A stretch of DNA of 64,000 bases from Synanceia verrucosa (GCA_029721515.1 CM056555.1:913001-977000), one strand, 5' to 3'; positions 50,668-60,881 are shown, counted from the stretch's first letter. Notes: a model not told the origin generated them from the sequence alone. Numbers and translations: made by a program.

Positions 50668-50760
50668 TCTCACAGGGTTACCTTCACACACACACACACA
50701 CACACATTCTCACAGGGTTACCTTCTCACACACACACACACACATTCTCACAGGGTTACC

Positions 50761-50804
<44 letters not shown>

Positions 50805-50888
50805 CACAGGGTTACCTTCACACACACACACATGCCCTGGGAACTCAGCCGCTTTCTCATGGGAAGTTAAAAGTGTGATCACAAGATT

Positions 50889-50934
<46 letters not shown>

Positions 50935-53149
50935 GCCACTTTCTCCCGCCTCGGCAGTTGTTGTCGCCACTTCCTGTGTTGTAAACTCCTGGCGAACACC
51001 CCCCCCCCCAAAATCCCCTCCCAACATGCTCAGAAGCTGACAGCTCTCCAGAGGCTTAAGAGTGGAAAAAAAACCAGACTGACGAAAACTCACAGCTGGC
51101 TGGACACAGATATGTTTTTCTCTCTCTGTGTGATCGCACACAGTACGAGCAAACAAAGATTTATTCTGAATTCGTGGAGACGCTCTTTGTTATTCCACTC
51201 AAAGTACCGCTGTGAGGTCACGGCGCTGTAATGTGAGGATGTTTACTATCAGATGAACCAATCAGAGCTGTTTTAGGGGACAGAAAGTGAACTTCAGGTA
51301 TAATTTTATTCCCTGTCGAGTCCTTTGCAGTCAGTGACAGTGAAAGTTGGAGTGTGACTCCTGGCATCGTCCCTGCTGGTGTCCTTCCAAACTATTAAGT
51401 ATTTTGATGATTTGTTGGTCTGCAAGTGGATTTCAGACTTCAAGGACAAACAGTGATTCTTTTAACATCACAGCTATCAGACGGATTGACATTCATGGTC
51501 CCCAGAGGATGAGCTGGACTAACTTTGTCTGGTCCCTTCACTTTCCTCCTCGTTATAATCTTCAGAAAATACGTCCAATATTTGGCTTTTAAACCAAATA
51601 CATGCTAAATATAACGGCATTCCCATCAGCCTCAGCTGCACTTAAGCTTGATTAGCAAATGTTAGATTCCACATTTAAAGTGTTTGTTGTCATGTGAACA
51701 GTGAGGAAACATGTTCCCTGTACAGGGAAACACTTCCTTTGCCATCAACAATGAACACTGATCAATAAGTCAAAGTGGAAAATAGATAAGAAAGATAAAA
51801 ATAGATAAATTAAGGCAGCTTAAAGGCAATTTAGAGCATTTTAAAAAGAAAAATGAATATGTACAATAAAAAATGTTCACTACTTCCTGTCAGCTTTGTG
51901 GTGTTAAAGAGCAAAAAAGAGAGATCTGCTGTCTGTCCTCCTTTTTTTTACAATAAGGAGCTTTACTTTGAAACGATCTGCTGTCTGTCCTCTTTTTTTT
52001 ACAATAAGGAGCTTTACTTTGAAATTATCTGCTGTCTGTCTTCCTTTTATTACAATAAGGAGCTTTACTTTGAAATGATCTGCTGTCTGTCCTCCTTTTT
52101 TTACAATAAGGAGCTTTACTTTGAAATTATCTGCTGTCTGTCCTCCATTTTTTTTACAATAAGGAGCTTTACTTTGAAATTATCTGCTGTCCTCCATTTT
52201 TTTACAATAAGGAGCTTTACTTTGAAATTATCTGCTGTCTGTCCTCCATTTTTTTACAATAAGGAGCTTTACTTTGAAATTATCGGCTGTCTGTCTTCCT
52301 TTTTTTTACAATAAGGAGCTTTACGTTGAAATTATCTGCTGTCTGTCCTCCATTTTTTTTACAATAAGGAGCTTTACTTTGAAATTATCGGCTGTCTGTC
52401 TTCCTTTTTTTTACAATAAGGAGCTTTACTTTGAAATTATCTGCTGTCTGTCCTCCTTTTTTTTACAATAAGGAGCTTTACTTTGAAATTATCTGCTGTC
52501 TGTCCTCCTTTTTTTACAATAAGGAGCTTTACTTTGAAATGATCTGCTGTCTGTCCTCCTTTTTTTACAATAAGGAGCTTTACTTTGAAATTATCTGCTG
52601 TCTGTCCTCCTTTTTTTACAATAAGGAGCTTTACTTTGAAATTATCTGCTGTCTGTCTTCCTTTTTTTACAATAAGGAGCTTTACTCTGAAATTATCTGC
52701 TATCAGTTCTCCTTTTATTACAATAAGGAGCTTTACTTTGAAATTATCTGCTGTCTGTCTTCCTTTTATTACAATAAGGAGCTTTACTTTGAAATTATCT
52801 GCTGTCTGTCCTCCTTTTATTACAATAAGGAGCTTTACTTTGAAATTATCTGCTGTCTCAGGTGATGTCACAGAGTAATTCCAAAGTAATGTAACTGGAA
52901 GTGAAACTAATTATATTCAGCAGTGAGTAATTTAGTAAACAAGGCTAAGGGATTACTTTTTAAAAAAGTAACTAGTAATGTGTAATCCATTACTTTTTGG
53001 AGTAAACAACCTGAAATTAAAGCTCTCTGTCATCCTTTCATTTCTCTTGTGGTGGAGCTCAGAGCCGAGGCGAGTGTCCACTTCCTGTGGAAAGTGGAGG
53101 GGTGGGCACTGCTTCCTGAGTGCACCGTGACCTTTGACCCCGTCACTCA

Positions 53150-53187
<38 letters not shown>

Positions 53188-53275
53188 CTGAGACCAGCTG
53201 CTCTGCTGCTGATGGACAACATGCTTACCTTATTTTGTTTGGCTTCTGTCTAGCATTAGCATTAGCCTGCTGCTA

Positions 53276-53332
<57 letters not shown>

Positions 53333-54173
53333 TGTGTGAGAGACCCAGGAAACAGGTGCAGTCTCACCTGAGATCATCAACAGTCCATGAACAATGATGG
53401 CGGAGCAGTGAGAAGGATGGTGTTTTAGTTTTCACTGGAATAACATGAAGTGTGTTTTTTTCCACAGACGTTTGTGTTCACTGATGGAGAGGATGAAGAG
53501 CTGAGGAAGAGGATGGGTGAGCTGCACACACACACACACACACACACACAGCAGTGTTATCTGCAGCAGGAAGCAGGCTGCTGACTGGGCACTGCTGTGT
53601 TTCCATGAAGTGCAGGAAGTCACATGGTTTTTTATCAGCAGGCTTTTCCTCGTCTCGCTCATGGAGTTGTTTTACTTTCAGTGAGGTATTCTTCTCACCG
53701 TCACACACTTTGTTCATGCAGAAAAAAAAACAAGATATTCAGATATTATGGCTACAACTAACAAATTATTTTCACTCTGGATTCATCTGAGGGTTATTTT
53801 CTAGACTTTAGGATCAGTTTTTTAATCTATAAAATGTCAGGAAACAGTTTGAAATGTCAGTGTTTCCCAAAAATCCAAGAGGACGTCCTCACATCTTCTT
53901 TTGTCCATAAGTCAAAAATATTCAGAGAATTTTGATTTATTTTTCAATTTCAATTTCTCACTTTTTCAATTGCCAGTTAAATTAATAGTTGGCATTCATT
54001 GATGTGTTGTCTGGATCTAAAGCAGCCGTCTTTCCTGTTTAATCTCGTCTGTCGCTGATCATCAGGAGCTCATCTGATCAACACAAACTGCTCAGCCGCT
54101 CACACCCGGCAGGCCCTGTCCTGTAAAATGGCGCTGGAATATGAGGCCTTTGTTAACTCTGACAAGAAGTGAG

Positions 54174-54205
<32 letters not shown>

Positions 54206-54760
54206 AGACAGAGCTTGTCACTCACCTGTCCTGGTCTGCTGCAGGTGGTTCTGTCACGTGGATGATGATAACTACCTGAACGTGGGATCCCTGCTGAAGC
54301 TCCTGTCTCAGTTCGTTCACACTCAGGACGTCTACATCGGCCGGCCCAGCCTGGAGCGACCCATCGAGGTCACCGCTGAAACGGTAAACTTTAGTCCGTC
54401 AATCATTCACCTCACAGCATCTCAGACGTTCAGATCACATCACCAGATCTGTTATAAGTGTCTGACAACATCCTGGAAACAGAGAAATGAAACCTTTTCT
54501 TACTTTTCTCTTGATCCTGTTGTGTCCGAAGCGTTCATTCGTTCATTCAAGCACTTTCTATTCCACTGCTGATGGATTTCAGGACGACACTCTTTCCATA
54601 ATGGTGTCTCACTCTTATAATAAAAACCAGAGCCTGTCATGGCAACAACAAGCACTTTTAGTGGAGGTAAATGACAGCTTGCCCCATTGGCATTACATGT
54701 GCACACTGGACAGAAAACAGACAATGACTCTGCTCGTCTCTCACTGCTGTATAAAACATG

Positions 54761-54814
<54 letters not shown>

Positions 54815-55158
54815 TGTGCGCAGAAGCCGGTGCGGTTCTGGTTCGCCACAGGCGGAGCTGGATTCTGTCTGAGTCGTGGCGTCGCTCTTAAGATGAAGCC
54901 CTGGGCGAGGTAAAGAGGAGACATGAGATATTTGTCCCTCAGCTCCGGCTGTAAGCCCTCCTCTTTCTAATGCTGCTTCCTGTTTCTAACCCGTCCAGCG
55001 ACGGCGCCTTCATGGCGACGGCCGAGCACATCCGCCTCCCGGACGACTGCGCCGTTGGTTATATCGTGGAGGCGCTGCTGGGCGTTAGCCTCACCCGCTC
55101 AGCGCTGTTCCACTCCCACCTGGAGAACCTGGGGCTGGTGTCAGAGATACACAGTCAG

Positions 55159-55208
<50 letters not shown>

Positions 55209-56608
55209 ATTGATTGGCCACCTGTCTAAATGTAAACCGCCTGTGTTTGTTTCCTCCGTCAGGTGACGCTCAGCTACGGCACAGTGGACAACAGCAGGAA
55301 CACCGTCCACCTGAAAGGACCGTTCTCAATACATGACGATCCTACGAGGTACGGCTGGCAGTATATCGTGATACCTTTTCTTCTGATATAATGTTGATTT
55401 CTAACTTCTTCATACCAATTTTTTTCCCCCAAAAAAAGTCATGTTTTGGGCAGATTCATCACTAGTATATACGGTATCTGTATGTATAAATGTAGATCTA
55501 TATGTTTATAAATGTATGTACACATAAATTTGTGTACATAAACACAATTACAACATAAATTTCTTAGTTAACTATGTAGATTATTGCAAGTTATCAAAAT
55601 ATATGACAATATTACAATATGGCAATAATATATTGTACTGTGACTGAAGTATCGCGATACGTATCGTATCATGAAGTGCTTGCCCATAACCCCCCCCCAC
55701 TACGAGGTGAAATATCAGTATATGACAGTTACACTCTCTGAGGGGCTTTAACGCCACATGCTAACCATGCTAACAGCGCTAACAGTGGGAACCATGGCAA
55801 CAGAACAAGAGGCTCCTGTGACTTCATCCATATTTGCTGCTATATTAATGCTCTGAATATCATCTGGAGTACCTTTTGAAATATTATTTAGGGATTAATT
55901 TATTTGTTTGTTCGACACAGAAATAAAATGTGTCACTTAATTACTGGGTTAAACAAAAAGCTGCTGTCCATCAACAAACCATCGAATCATTTATCAGCTC
56001 TGGTTATTTAATCATTCTTGTTAGTGTCCAGCTTTTATTTTGACTGTTTAAATGGACATAAATGCTAACGAAGAAAACCATAATAGTACTTTTTTTATTT
56101 AATAAATAAGATAAATTTAATAATAAAAGCTCCTTTAAAAAGGTGATTTTTTTTTTTCGTCCTTCCAGGATAAAACACACTGATCCTATCGTAACTCTTC
56201 CTCATGTTCGGGGCTTTTGCTTTGTCCTCCTCTCAGTTATTATTTCTGCAGCTTTTCATAATACATATTGTTTATTGTGTTCTCATATATGATGTATTTT
56301 CGCCGCAGCTGCTCAGTGTGTGTGAGGAAGCTTTAAAACATGCGTACTACAGTCTGGTTTTCTTTTAAAACAGTCTGGTCTTGTATGTTTTACTACGACA
56401 AGCTTCCTGGCTTTGTCCATTGTGTGCCTATGAATGTATGCACACAGCTAATTATATTTACAGTCTTATTTTGAAATCCTCACTTGGTGGCTTCCAGGCA
56501 TTGTGGTGTTCATTTCCCCTCCTCCTCCTCCTCTCTGTCAGGTTCAGGTCGGTCCATTGTCTGCTGTACCCAGACTCTGCTTGGTGCCCCGGCTCACGGC
56601 GACTTTAA
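48224..56608 (+). CDS. lfng: Fringe beta-1,3-N-acetylglucosaminyltransferase (lunatic fringe)
   Basis: A Golgi type II membrane enzyme that adds GlcNAc to O-fucose on Notch EGF repeats and so tunes Delta versus Jagged signalling. Eight coding exons: 48224-48565, 53468-53516, 54066-54168, 54245-54383, 54824-54909, 54999-55158, 55263-55348, 56542-56608; all junctions GT/AG and in frame, giving 343 residues. Residues about 15-33 form the signal anchor. FSAYFRKLTRERR (51-63) resembles the LFNG propeptide, with RERR a possible furin site. The fringe domain starts at DLFIAVKTT (84-92). The metal-binding DDD is at 171-173, with a sequon at N138. The hallmarks FWFATGGAGFCLSRG, IRLPDDC and LFHSHLENL follow. 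It is a little shorter than usual LFNG (about 370-380). Some residues resemble radical fringe; the LFNG call rests on the N-terminal segment and the neighbour ttyh3. Fringe family membership is certain. Confidence 0.95.
50478..50930 (+). repeat. Compound (CA)n / TTCTCACAGGGTTACCTT satellite in lfng intron 1
   Basis: CA tracts of varying length (about 15-50 bp) alternate with an 18-19-bp spacer TTCTCACAGGGTTACCTT(C); seven spacer copies lie between about 50489 and 50820. A further pure CA tract follows at about 50890-50930. The His-Thr-rich frames of 136-321 codons across it are artefacts. Confidence 0.95.
51868..53010. mobile_element. Second copy of the 51-bp-array element, in lfng intron 1
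   Basis: The left shared flank starts at ATGTTCACTACTTCCTGTCA (compare 3791). The right shared flank is TCTCAGGTGATGTCACAGAG and TTTTTGGAGTAA. The outer termini seen at 3501 and 4801 are missing or diverged here, so this copy is truncated. Most of it is the tandem array. Confidence 0.8.
51924..52854 (+). repeat. 51-54-bp tandem array, about 18 units
   Basis: Same unit as at 3848-4669, but nearly all of the first 15 units have a poly-T stretch (TTTTTTTACAATAAGG) where the other array has TTTTATTACAATAAGG; the last three units keep the TTTTATTAC form. Units end mostly in GAAATTATC rather than GAAACGATC. The stop-free frames on both strands come from the period being near a multiple of three. 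Confidence 0.95.
53151..53182 (+). repeat. (CA)n tract, lfng intron 1
   Basis: A short pure CA microsatellite about 290 bp upstream of exon 2. A (TG)n tract of about 50 bp follows at 53280-53338; as opposite dinucleotide strands they could pair as a hairpin in the transcript. Confidence 0.9.
53280..53338 (+). repeat. (TG)n tract, lfng intron 1
   Basis: About 50-58 bp of TG with one TTTG interruption, 130 bp upstream of the exon 2 acceptor. Confidence 0.9.
53468..53516 (+). CDS. lfng: lfng exon 2
   Basis: 49 nt, encoding TFVFTDGEDEELRKRM plus one base. The acceptor is TTTTTTTCCACAG and the donor GTGAGC. A (CA)n tract starts eight bases into the following intron. Confidence 0.93.
53525..53550 (+). 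repeat. (CA)n tract next to the lfng exon 2 donor
   Basis: CA microsatellite starting eight bases after the exon 2 donor GT. CA repeats in RNA are known binding sites for hnRNP L. Confidence 0.92.
53745..54000. repeat. Dispersed repeat in lfng intron 2
   Basis: It contains GGCTACAACTAACAAATTAT, TTTTTTAATCTATAAAATGT and CAATTGCCAGTTAAATTAAT, words typical of a common AT-rich fish MITE. It fills most of intron 2 between the CA tract and exon 3. Boundaries are approximate. Confidence 0.5.
54066..54168 (+). CDS. lfng: lfng exon 3
   Basis: 103 nt, encoding (G)AHLINTNCSAAHTRQALSCK and on to NSDK(K). It carries the conserved sequon NCS and the conserved Cys139 and Cys154 region. The donor GTGAGA is followed immediately by a (CA)n tract; intron 3 is only 76 nt. 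Confidence 0.93.
54174..54200 (+). repeat. (CA)n tract next to the lfng exon 3 donor
   Basis: It starts five bases after the donor GT and occupies over a third of the 76-nt intron 3. Confidence 0.92.
54245..54383 (+). CDS. lfng: lfng exon 4
   Basis: 139 nt with the catalytic HVDDDNY (169-175) and IGRPSLERPIEVTAET. It ends earlier than typical fringe exon 4: the usual ERVSENK-like segment before the next exon is absent, leaving a loop about 5-6 residues shorter. Confidence 0.92.
54765..54811 (+). repeat. (TG)n tract in place of the lfng exon 5 polypyrimidine tract
   Basis: About 47 bp of TG followed by CGCGTGTGCGCAG and then exon 5. There is no pyrimidine run in the last 50 bases of intron 4. 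Confidence 0.93.
54824..54909 (+). CDS. lfng: lfng exon 5
   Basis: 86 nt, encoding KPVRFWFATGGAGFCLSRG and on to KPWA(S). The acceptor GCGCAG is preceded by a TG tract (54765-54811) instead of a normal pyrimidine tract. Skipping this exon would shift the frame. Confidence 0.92.
54999..55158 (+). CDS. lfng: lfng exon 6
   Basis: 160 nt, encoding (S)DGAFMATAEHIRLPDDCAV and on to EIHSQ, including the conserved IRLPDDC and LFHSHLENL. The donor reads GTACAC because a (CA)n tract begins at the third intron base. Confidence 0.93.
55161..55206 (+). repeat. (CA)n tract overlapping the lfng exon 6 donor
   Basis: It begins at intron base 3, so the splice donor is GTACACAC instead of the GTAAGT-like consensus. 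It fills nearly half of the 104-nt intron 6. Confidence 0.93.
55263..55348 (+). CDS. lfng: lfng exon 7
   Basis: 86 nt, encoding VTLSYGTVDNSRNTVHLKGP and FSIHDDPT(R), matching the fringe signature VTLSYG...KGPFS..DPSR. The donor is GTACGG. Confidence 0.93.
55360..55695. mobile_element. hAT-like MITE remnant in lfng intron 7
   Basis: GTATATCGTGATACC at the left and TATCGCGATACGTATCGTAT then CATGAAGTGCTTGCCCATA at the right resemble, in inverted order, the end sequence seen at 1504 and 30488. The interior is AT-rich with TATGTATAAATG-type words. Termini are decayed. Confidence 0.5.
56542..56608 (+). CDS. lfng: lfng exon 8 (terminal coding)
   Basis: 67 nt of coding sequence, FRSVHCLLYPDSAWCPGSRR and a final L, with TAA at 56606-56608. 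The HCLLYPD.AWCP end is diagnostic of the fringe family. The acceptor is CTCTCTGTCAG. Confidence 0.94.
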
Positions 56609-57905
56609 CAACCAGAGAGTCTGTCAGAGGAGACGGGTTCACGCCTCAGTTTTCTCTGAAGGACGAGGAAATCACTGCAGACGTCCAGGAGTGAAGAGAC
56701 TCACTGGTGCCCTCCTCTGACCTGAAGAGGAACCGCAGATGTTTCCTCCTGTCCTGCAGCAGCTGCAACACCTGAACTCTGAGGAGATTTAAAGAAGAGC
56801 ACATTTGAACCCAGAGTGGAGAGACAGCCTCAGTCCACACCGACTGTTGTTCAGTGCCTCATCCTCCCTCCCTGCTTCACGCTCTGCTGGCACTTTGTAG
56901 CTTTCAGCTCGTCTTGCTGTCATTCTACGTCACATTTGATGTTCATTCTGGCCGTCTTTTTTATCAGCTATGATGACATTGTGCTCACCAGAACGACTGC
57001 TGAGATCCAGACATTTATAAGATGAGATAAACCTTTATTAATCCAGAAGGAAACTGCTGTGCAACAGTTGCAATACAAAGTATGAAGTATTAACAGATTT
57101 TTTAAAAAAAAAACTACATACAGTGCAGAATAGTGTAAAGAGCAGTACTGTGCAAAAATGATAGGTTTAAATAAGATAAGGCAGATTTTGTTGATAGTGG
57201 ATTGAGTCAGGCTTGTTGTTTACAGTCTTTGTGCTAATCTATGCTAATTTCACAAAATTATCAAATTATGACTTTCTCTTTTATTCCTTTAAAAAGAACC
57301 ACATGAATTATCGTAATCCTGCAGCGTTGGATAAATTAGTGGAGCTGCAGGGAAAAATCAGTCGATTTATTGATGATTCTGATCAATAGTTCAGCCTGTC
57401 CTGCTTTCTCTCCACTACCTGTGAGGAAGAGCACTGCAGTGTGTACTTTTTTATTTTCTCTGAATATTTTCTCATCATGATCTTTGCACTTTGCTGTTTT
57501 ATTTCTGCTGTTTGCATAGATTTTTTTTTTATTGTTTTTGGGGAAAAGCGCTCATTTGTTTTCTTGAGTTAGATGATGTCACTCAGACAATGGAGTCCAG
57601 TCTTTGTGCTAAGCTAAGCGAAGCTAACGGCGGTATTGACATCATCATCTAACTCCTGGAAAGAAAGTAAATGAGCTCATCCTGTTAGAAATGATCCCTC
57701 TATCTTCCCTCAGGATGTTAAACTGCTTTTCAAACGTTATGCAGTTACGACCGTGTGACAAAAAAAATCCCCCAAATGACTCATGTTGGGTCGTCTTCTA
57801 TCTTTCTGTGCGTTGAAAGCAGTGAAAGTTGATCTGTGTGAATGGATGCTCCAGTATCTGGACTGCATGTACATGAATGAATAAAAACAGTCAGTGAAGA
57901 AATGT
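56609..57905 (+). other. lfng: lfng 3-prime UTR with poly(A) signal
   Basis: From the stop to a canonical AATAAA at 57880-57885, about 1.3 kb, a plausible 3-prime UTR. It includes a dispersed-repeat segment at about 57020-57170 (AGATAAACCTTTATTAATCC) and GCTAAGCTAAGCGAAGCTAA at about 57608. The UTR end is inferred from the signal only. Confidence 0.55.
57880..57885 (+). terminator. lfng: Candidate lfng polyadenylation signal
   Basis: AATAAA followed within 20-40 bases by GT-rich sequence (GTGGTTTTGAGTGTTTTTTT), as expected for cleavage near 57900. Confidence 0.55.
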
Positions 57906-58430
57906 GGTTTTGAGTGTTTTTTTTTATCTTTTTGTGATTCTACCTTTGACCTCTGACCTTGTTTAGGAGCTGCAGGCTTCCTGTCTGTAACAACTGATGG
58001 ACAGATAAAAGCACAACGTCAGTGTGTGTGTGTGTGTGTGTTACAGCCTCTAACACACTCCGGTAACACACAGCGGTGTTTTAGCTTCTGAGTGACACCT
58101 GCTGGCTGCACGTGATACTGCAAACATTAACTATACTGAACATTACTGTACATTTTTTTATCTTTAGCTCGATATTTAACTGCTGATAGATCCTGAGGGA
58201 TAGAATACTCCTCAGGTAAGATAAGAGAATGTTTCATAAACCCAGGACTTGATCATTGCATTCACTGACAATGATGGATCATATATTTTTTAAATATTTT
58301 AGAATACTGTCAATAAACCAAACCAGAAACAGTCCATCATCATCCCTGACATCTACACTCCTCAAGCTTCATTTTCCATATTATACATTATGTTTTCCAT
58401 ACAGAGAGTTTAACAGATGCATCTTCACCT
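57906..58430. other. Intergenic gap between lfng and ttyh3
   Basis: Short, AT-rich, with a TG tract at about 58020-58040. No gene is seen. Confidence 0.5.
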
Positions 58431-58616
58431 CCAGCATCATCTGCTTCACTTTAACTGGACTCTTTCACTGAGTTCACTACTCTTCACCAGTTTGAACAGG
58501 AAGTGAGGAATTTAAACTGAATTCACCTTTTTAGACCAAATTTGATCCAGAACACTGGAATTCACTGAGAAGTCAGGAATGAATCCAGAATAACAAACAC
58601 TAAAACACATTATTGT
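58431..58616 (+). repeat. Dispersed repeat, copy 2 (pair with 36021-36215)
   Basis: Near-identical to 36021-36215 over about 185 bp. It sits in the gap between the converging lfng and ttyh3 transcripts. Confidence 0.8.
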
Positions 58617-58689
58617 GTTGTCGGTGAAAAGAACCCACAGTCTTGGATCAGTACGTTAAAGTTGCTTTAATTTCTTTTCTTTTAAAACA

Positions 58690-60513
58690 TTTATTCCAGG
58701 CTGAATGATATCATAACCACAGCTTCGACATGTACATCATTAATACCTTAGTTAAACCATCAGAAAATAAAAACAGCCATAGAAAACATTGTTTGTCCGT
58801 CACATCTAGACAGAGGTGTACTTGAAGTCCTGTAAAAACTCTCTCCATCAAGACCAGTCTGCAGCAGATAAACCTCAGAAAGCATCGGCAGGAATTCAAA
58901 CACAGCTCTGCGTCAGGCGTGCAGACGACACTGGAATAGTTTTATTATTCACCATTAAGAAGAGAGGAAAAAACGCTGCTCCTGCCTTTATTCTCCTACA
59001 AAACAGCTAGCTATTATTTTATCTTTAAAGTCTGAATTTTTTACAAGACGGAAAAAAACATGTCGTGATATGAAGAGTGTTTTAAGATTTTAAAAACATT
59101 ATGAAAGGCCATTAAATCAGTGACTAGTCCCACAGATCTTAACACTGTTTGCATTTATGGTGCAAAAGAAGAAAAACACTGTAGAGTACCAGACCATAGG
59201 TAGCATTGTTACCATAACATGGACATCTTCTTCCTAGTAAAATCACACATTAAGTAAGATTGTCTCGCTAAGACGAGAAGTGGTCATTGATTAATGTTCA
59301 AATATTAAAATGCTGTACAGGAATGAGGGTCTGAAGTGCAGTCGCCACCTACTGCACCATCCCATAATGAGCGGGGGAGGGCGTGCAGTTACTACGGTTA
59401 CGAGGGAAAGATGGCTTCATTTCATGGAAGAAAGTGTGATGTGTGTTTAACGTCTGTACAGCAGGTGTGTGTGTGTGTGAGGGCATGCCAGACACACACA
59501 CACACACACACACAGCTTCACAAATACAGTTTTTATACACTGTACAGGGGGAGGAAACACTGGCGGTGTGTGTTATTTACTCCAAAGTCACCTTGAAGAG
59601 AATTTGTGCTTGTGGGTAAAAAAAAAAAAAAAAAAACAGAACTGGTGGCTAAAGGTCGAGCCAAGGTCACCAGTTAACAAAATAAAAGCACAGGAAGAGA
59701 GAAAAAGAAACAGAACTTGGTCACAGTATCACATCCTGAATTCAGCTTACCATTAAAATAAAATAAAAATAATAAAAAACACCCACCTTCATTTTCTAAC
59801 ACCATTTATGGGGACATTTGAGGACACAGCTTCCATCCAGCAGTGATGGAGAGCTCTGTTTTATTCTTACTGCTTGTTCTGTTCCTGATCACATCCCTGA
59901 ATGAAAACAAAACATTAAAAGTAATAAAAACATATTCCGCCCCTCCTCGGTCCCTGGTCGTCTTCTGGGACCTTGACTGGCGTACATAGCACCAATTTTC
60001 ACTGAGTCTTATTCCGTCTCTGTCCGTCTTTTTTTCTTTTTCAAGTGTCTTTGCTGTTCCTGTTTTATTTACAGTCTGGGTGAAAACATTCCAGTTCATT
60101 TTTTCCCTTTTGGAGACGTGGAGGACAGAATGAGGCATCCAGAGTTTTTTGGCACAGGTCGAGCCTTCCTGTCGCTCCCAATCCCAAAACTCATCGACGG
60201 TTATTCCAGCAACAGGATTCATCTATTTCATCTATCTAGGTTTCAAACGCATCGATCGACACGTGCGCCGCATGTGCACGTGCACGTGCACGTAAACAAA
60301 CACATTTTTGAGCTTCAAGTCTTAGTTAAGAGGACGATGTTAAGCTAAAGAGGATGTGGATGCTTCTACCTAAACATGGCTTCCTAGCTCAGCGGCTTGT
60401 GTGTCCGTCTATGTGTGATACAGCAAACACTTCATGACAAACACCACACACCACGTCACCAGGATGATTCAACAGGCTGAGTAAAGCACACGTTCACTAT
60501 TTACAGGCCTGTA

Positions 60514-60548
<35 letters not shown>

Positions 60549-60746
60549 GGTGTCGGGTAGACTGAGCAGTGACAGTTGACTCGGGGTCCTGATGGGTTGG
60601 GGCTTTTTGTTTTTGGACCTTTACAGTGAGGCGTCTGGCTGATGAGTTCTGACGTGTTGCTTCTAGGTGAACCTGGTTGGTGCTCTGAAAAAACGCTGAG
60701 TCGTGCTGTGAAATCTAGCTTTAGGCAGTACTGGGGTGGTTGGTCT
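58690..60746 (-). other. ttyh3: ttyh3 3-prime UTR (inferred)
   Basis: Runs from the ttyh3 stop codon at 60747 to a reverse-complement AATAAA at 58690-58695, about 2.06 kb. It contains TG/CA tracts (59463-59514 and 60519-60545), a poly-A run on the plus strand at 59618-59636 and an ACGTGCACGTGCACGT alternating run at about 60275-60292. Several other TTTATT words exist, so the true end may lie nearer the stop. Confidence 0.45.
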
Positions 60747-60881
60747 CTAGTGGACTGAGGACTGTGGTCGGGCAGTAGGGTGAGGCCGGCTAGCCGGGTC
60801 CAGCTGGTCATTGGGAACGGAGCGTCGGTTCTGGTCCGGTCGGTTGGTGGCCAGGTACTTGGCTCTCATACTGGAGGTGTA
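60747..60881 (-). CDS. ttyh3: ttyh3 terminal coding exon
   Basis: 135 nt, encoding YTSSMRAKYLATNRPDQNRR and 24 further residues, then TAG at 60747-60749. The acceptor has a long pyrimidine run (CTTCCTCTCTCTGTCC, then CATGTCTTCAG). It completes the PPxY motif with its first codon. Confidence 0.87.
   Translation of the reverse strand, partial: YTSSMRAKYLATNRPDQNRRSVPNDQLDPASRPHPTARPQSSVH

Noticed and set aside
50266..51231. 321-residue plus-strand frame
   Set aside because: Its core is the CA/spacer satellite of lfng intron 1; the flanking residues show no domain.
52431..52878. Repetitive 97-144 residue frames on both strands in lfng intron 1
   Set aside because: Same 51-bp array as above, within an intron; frames are open on both strands.
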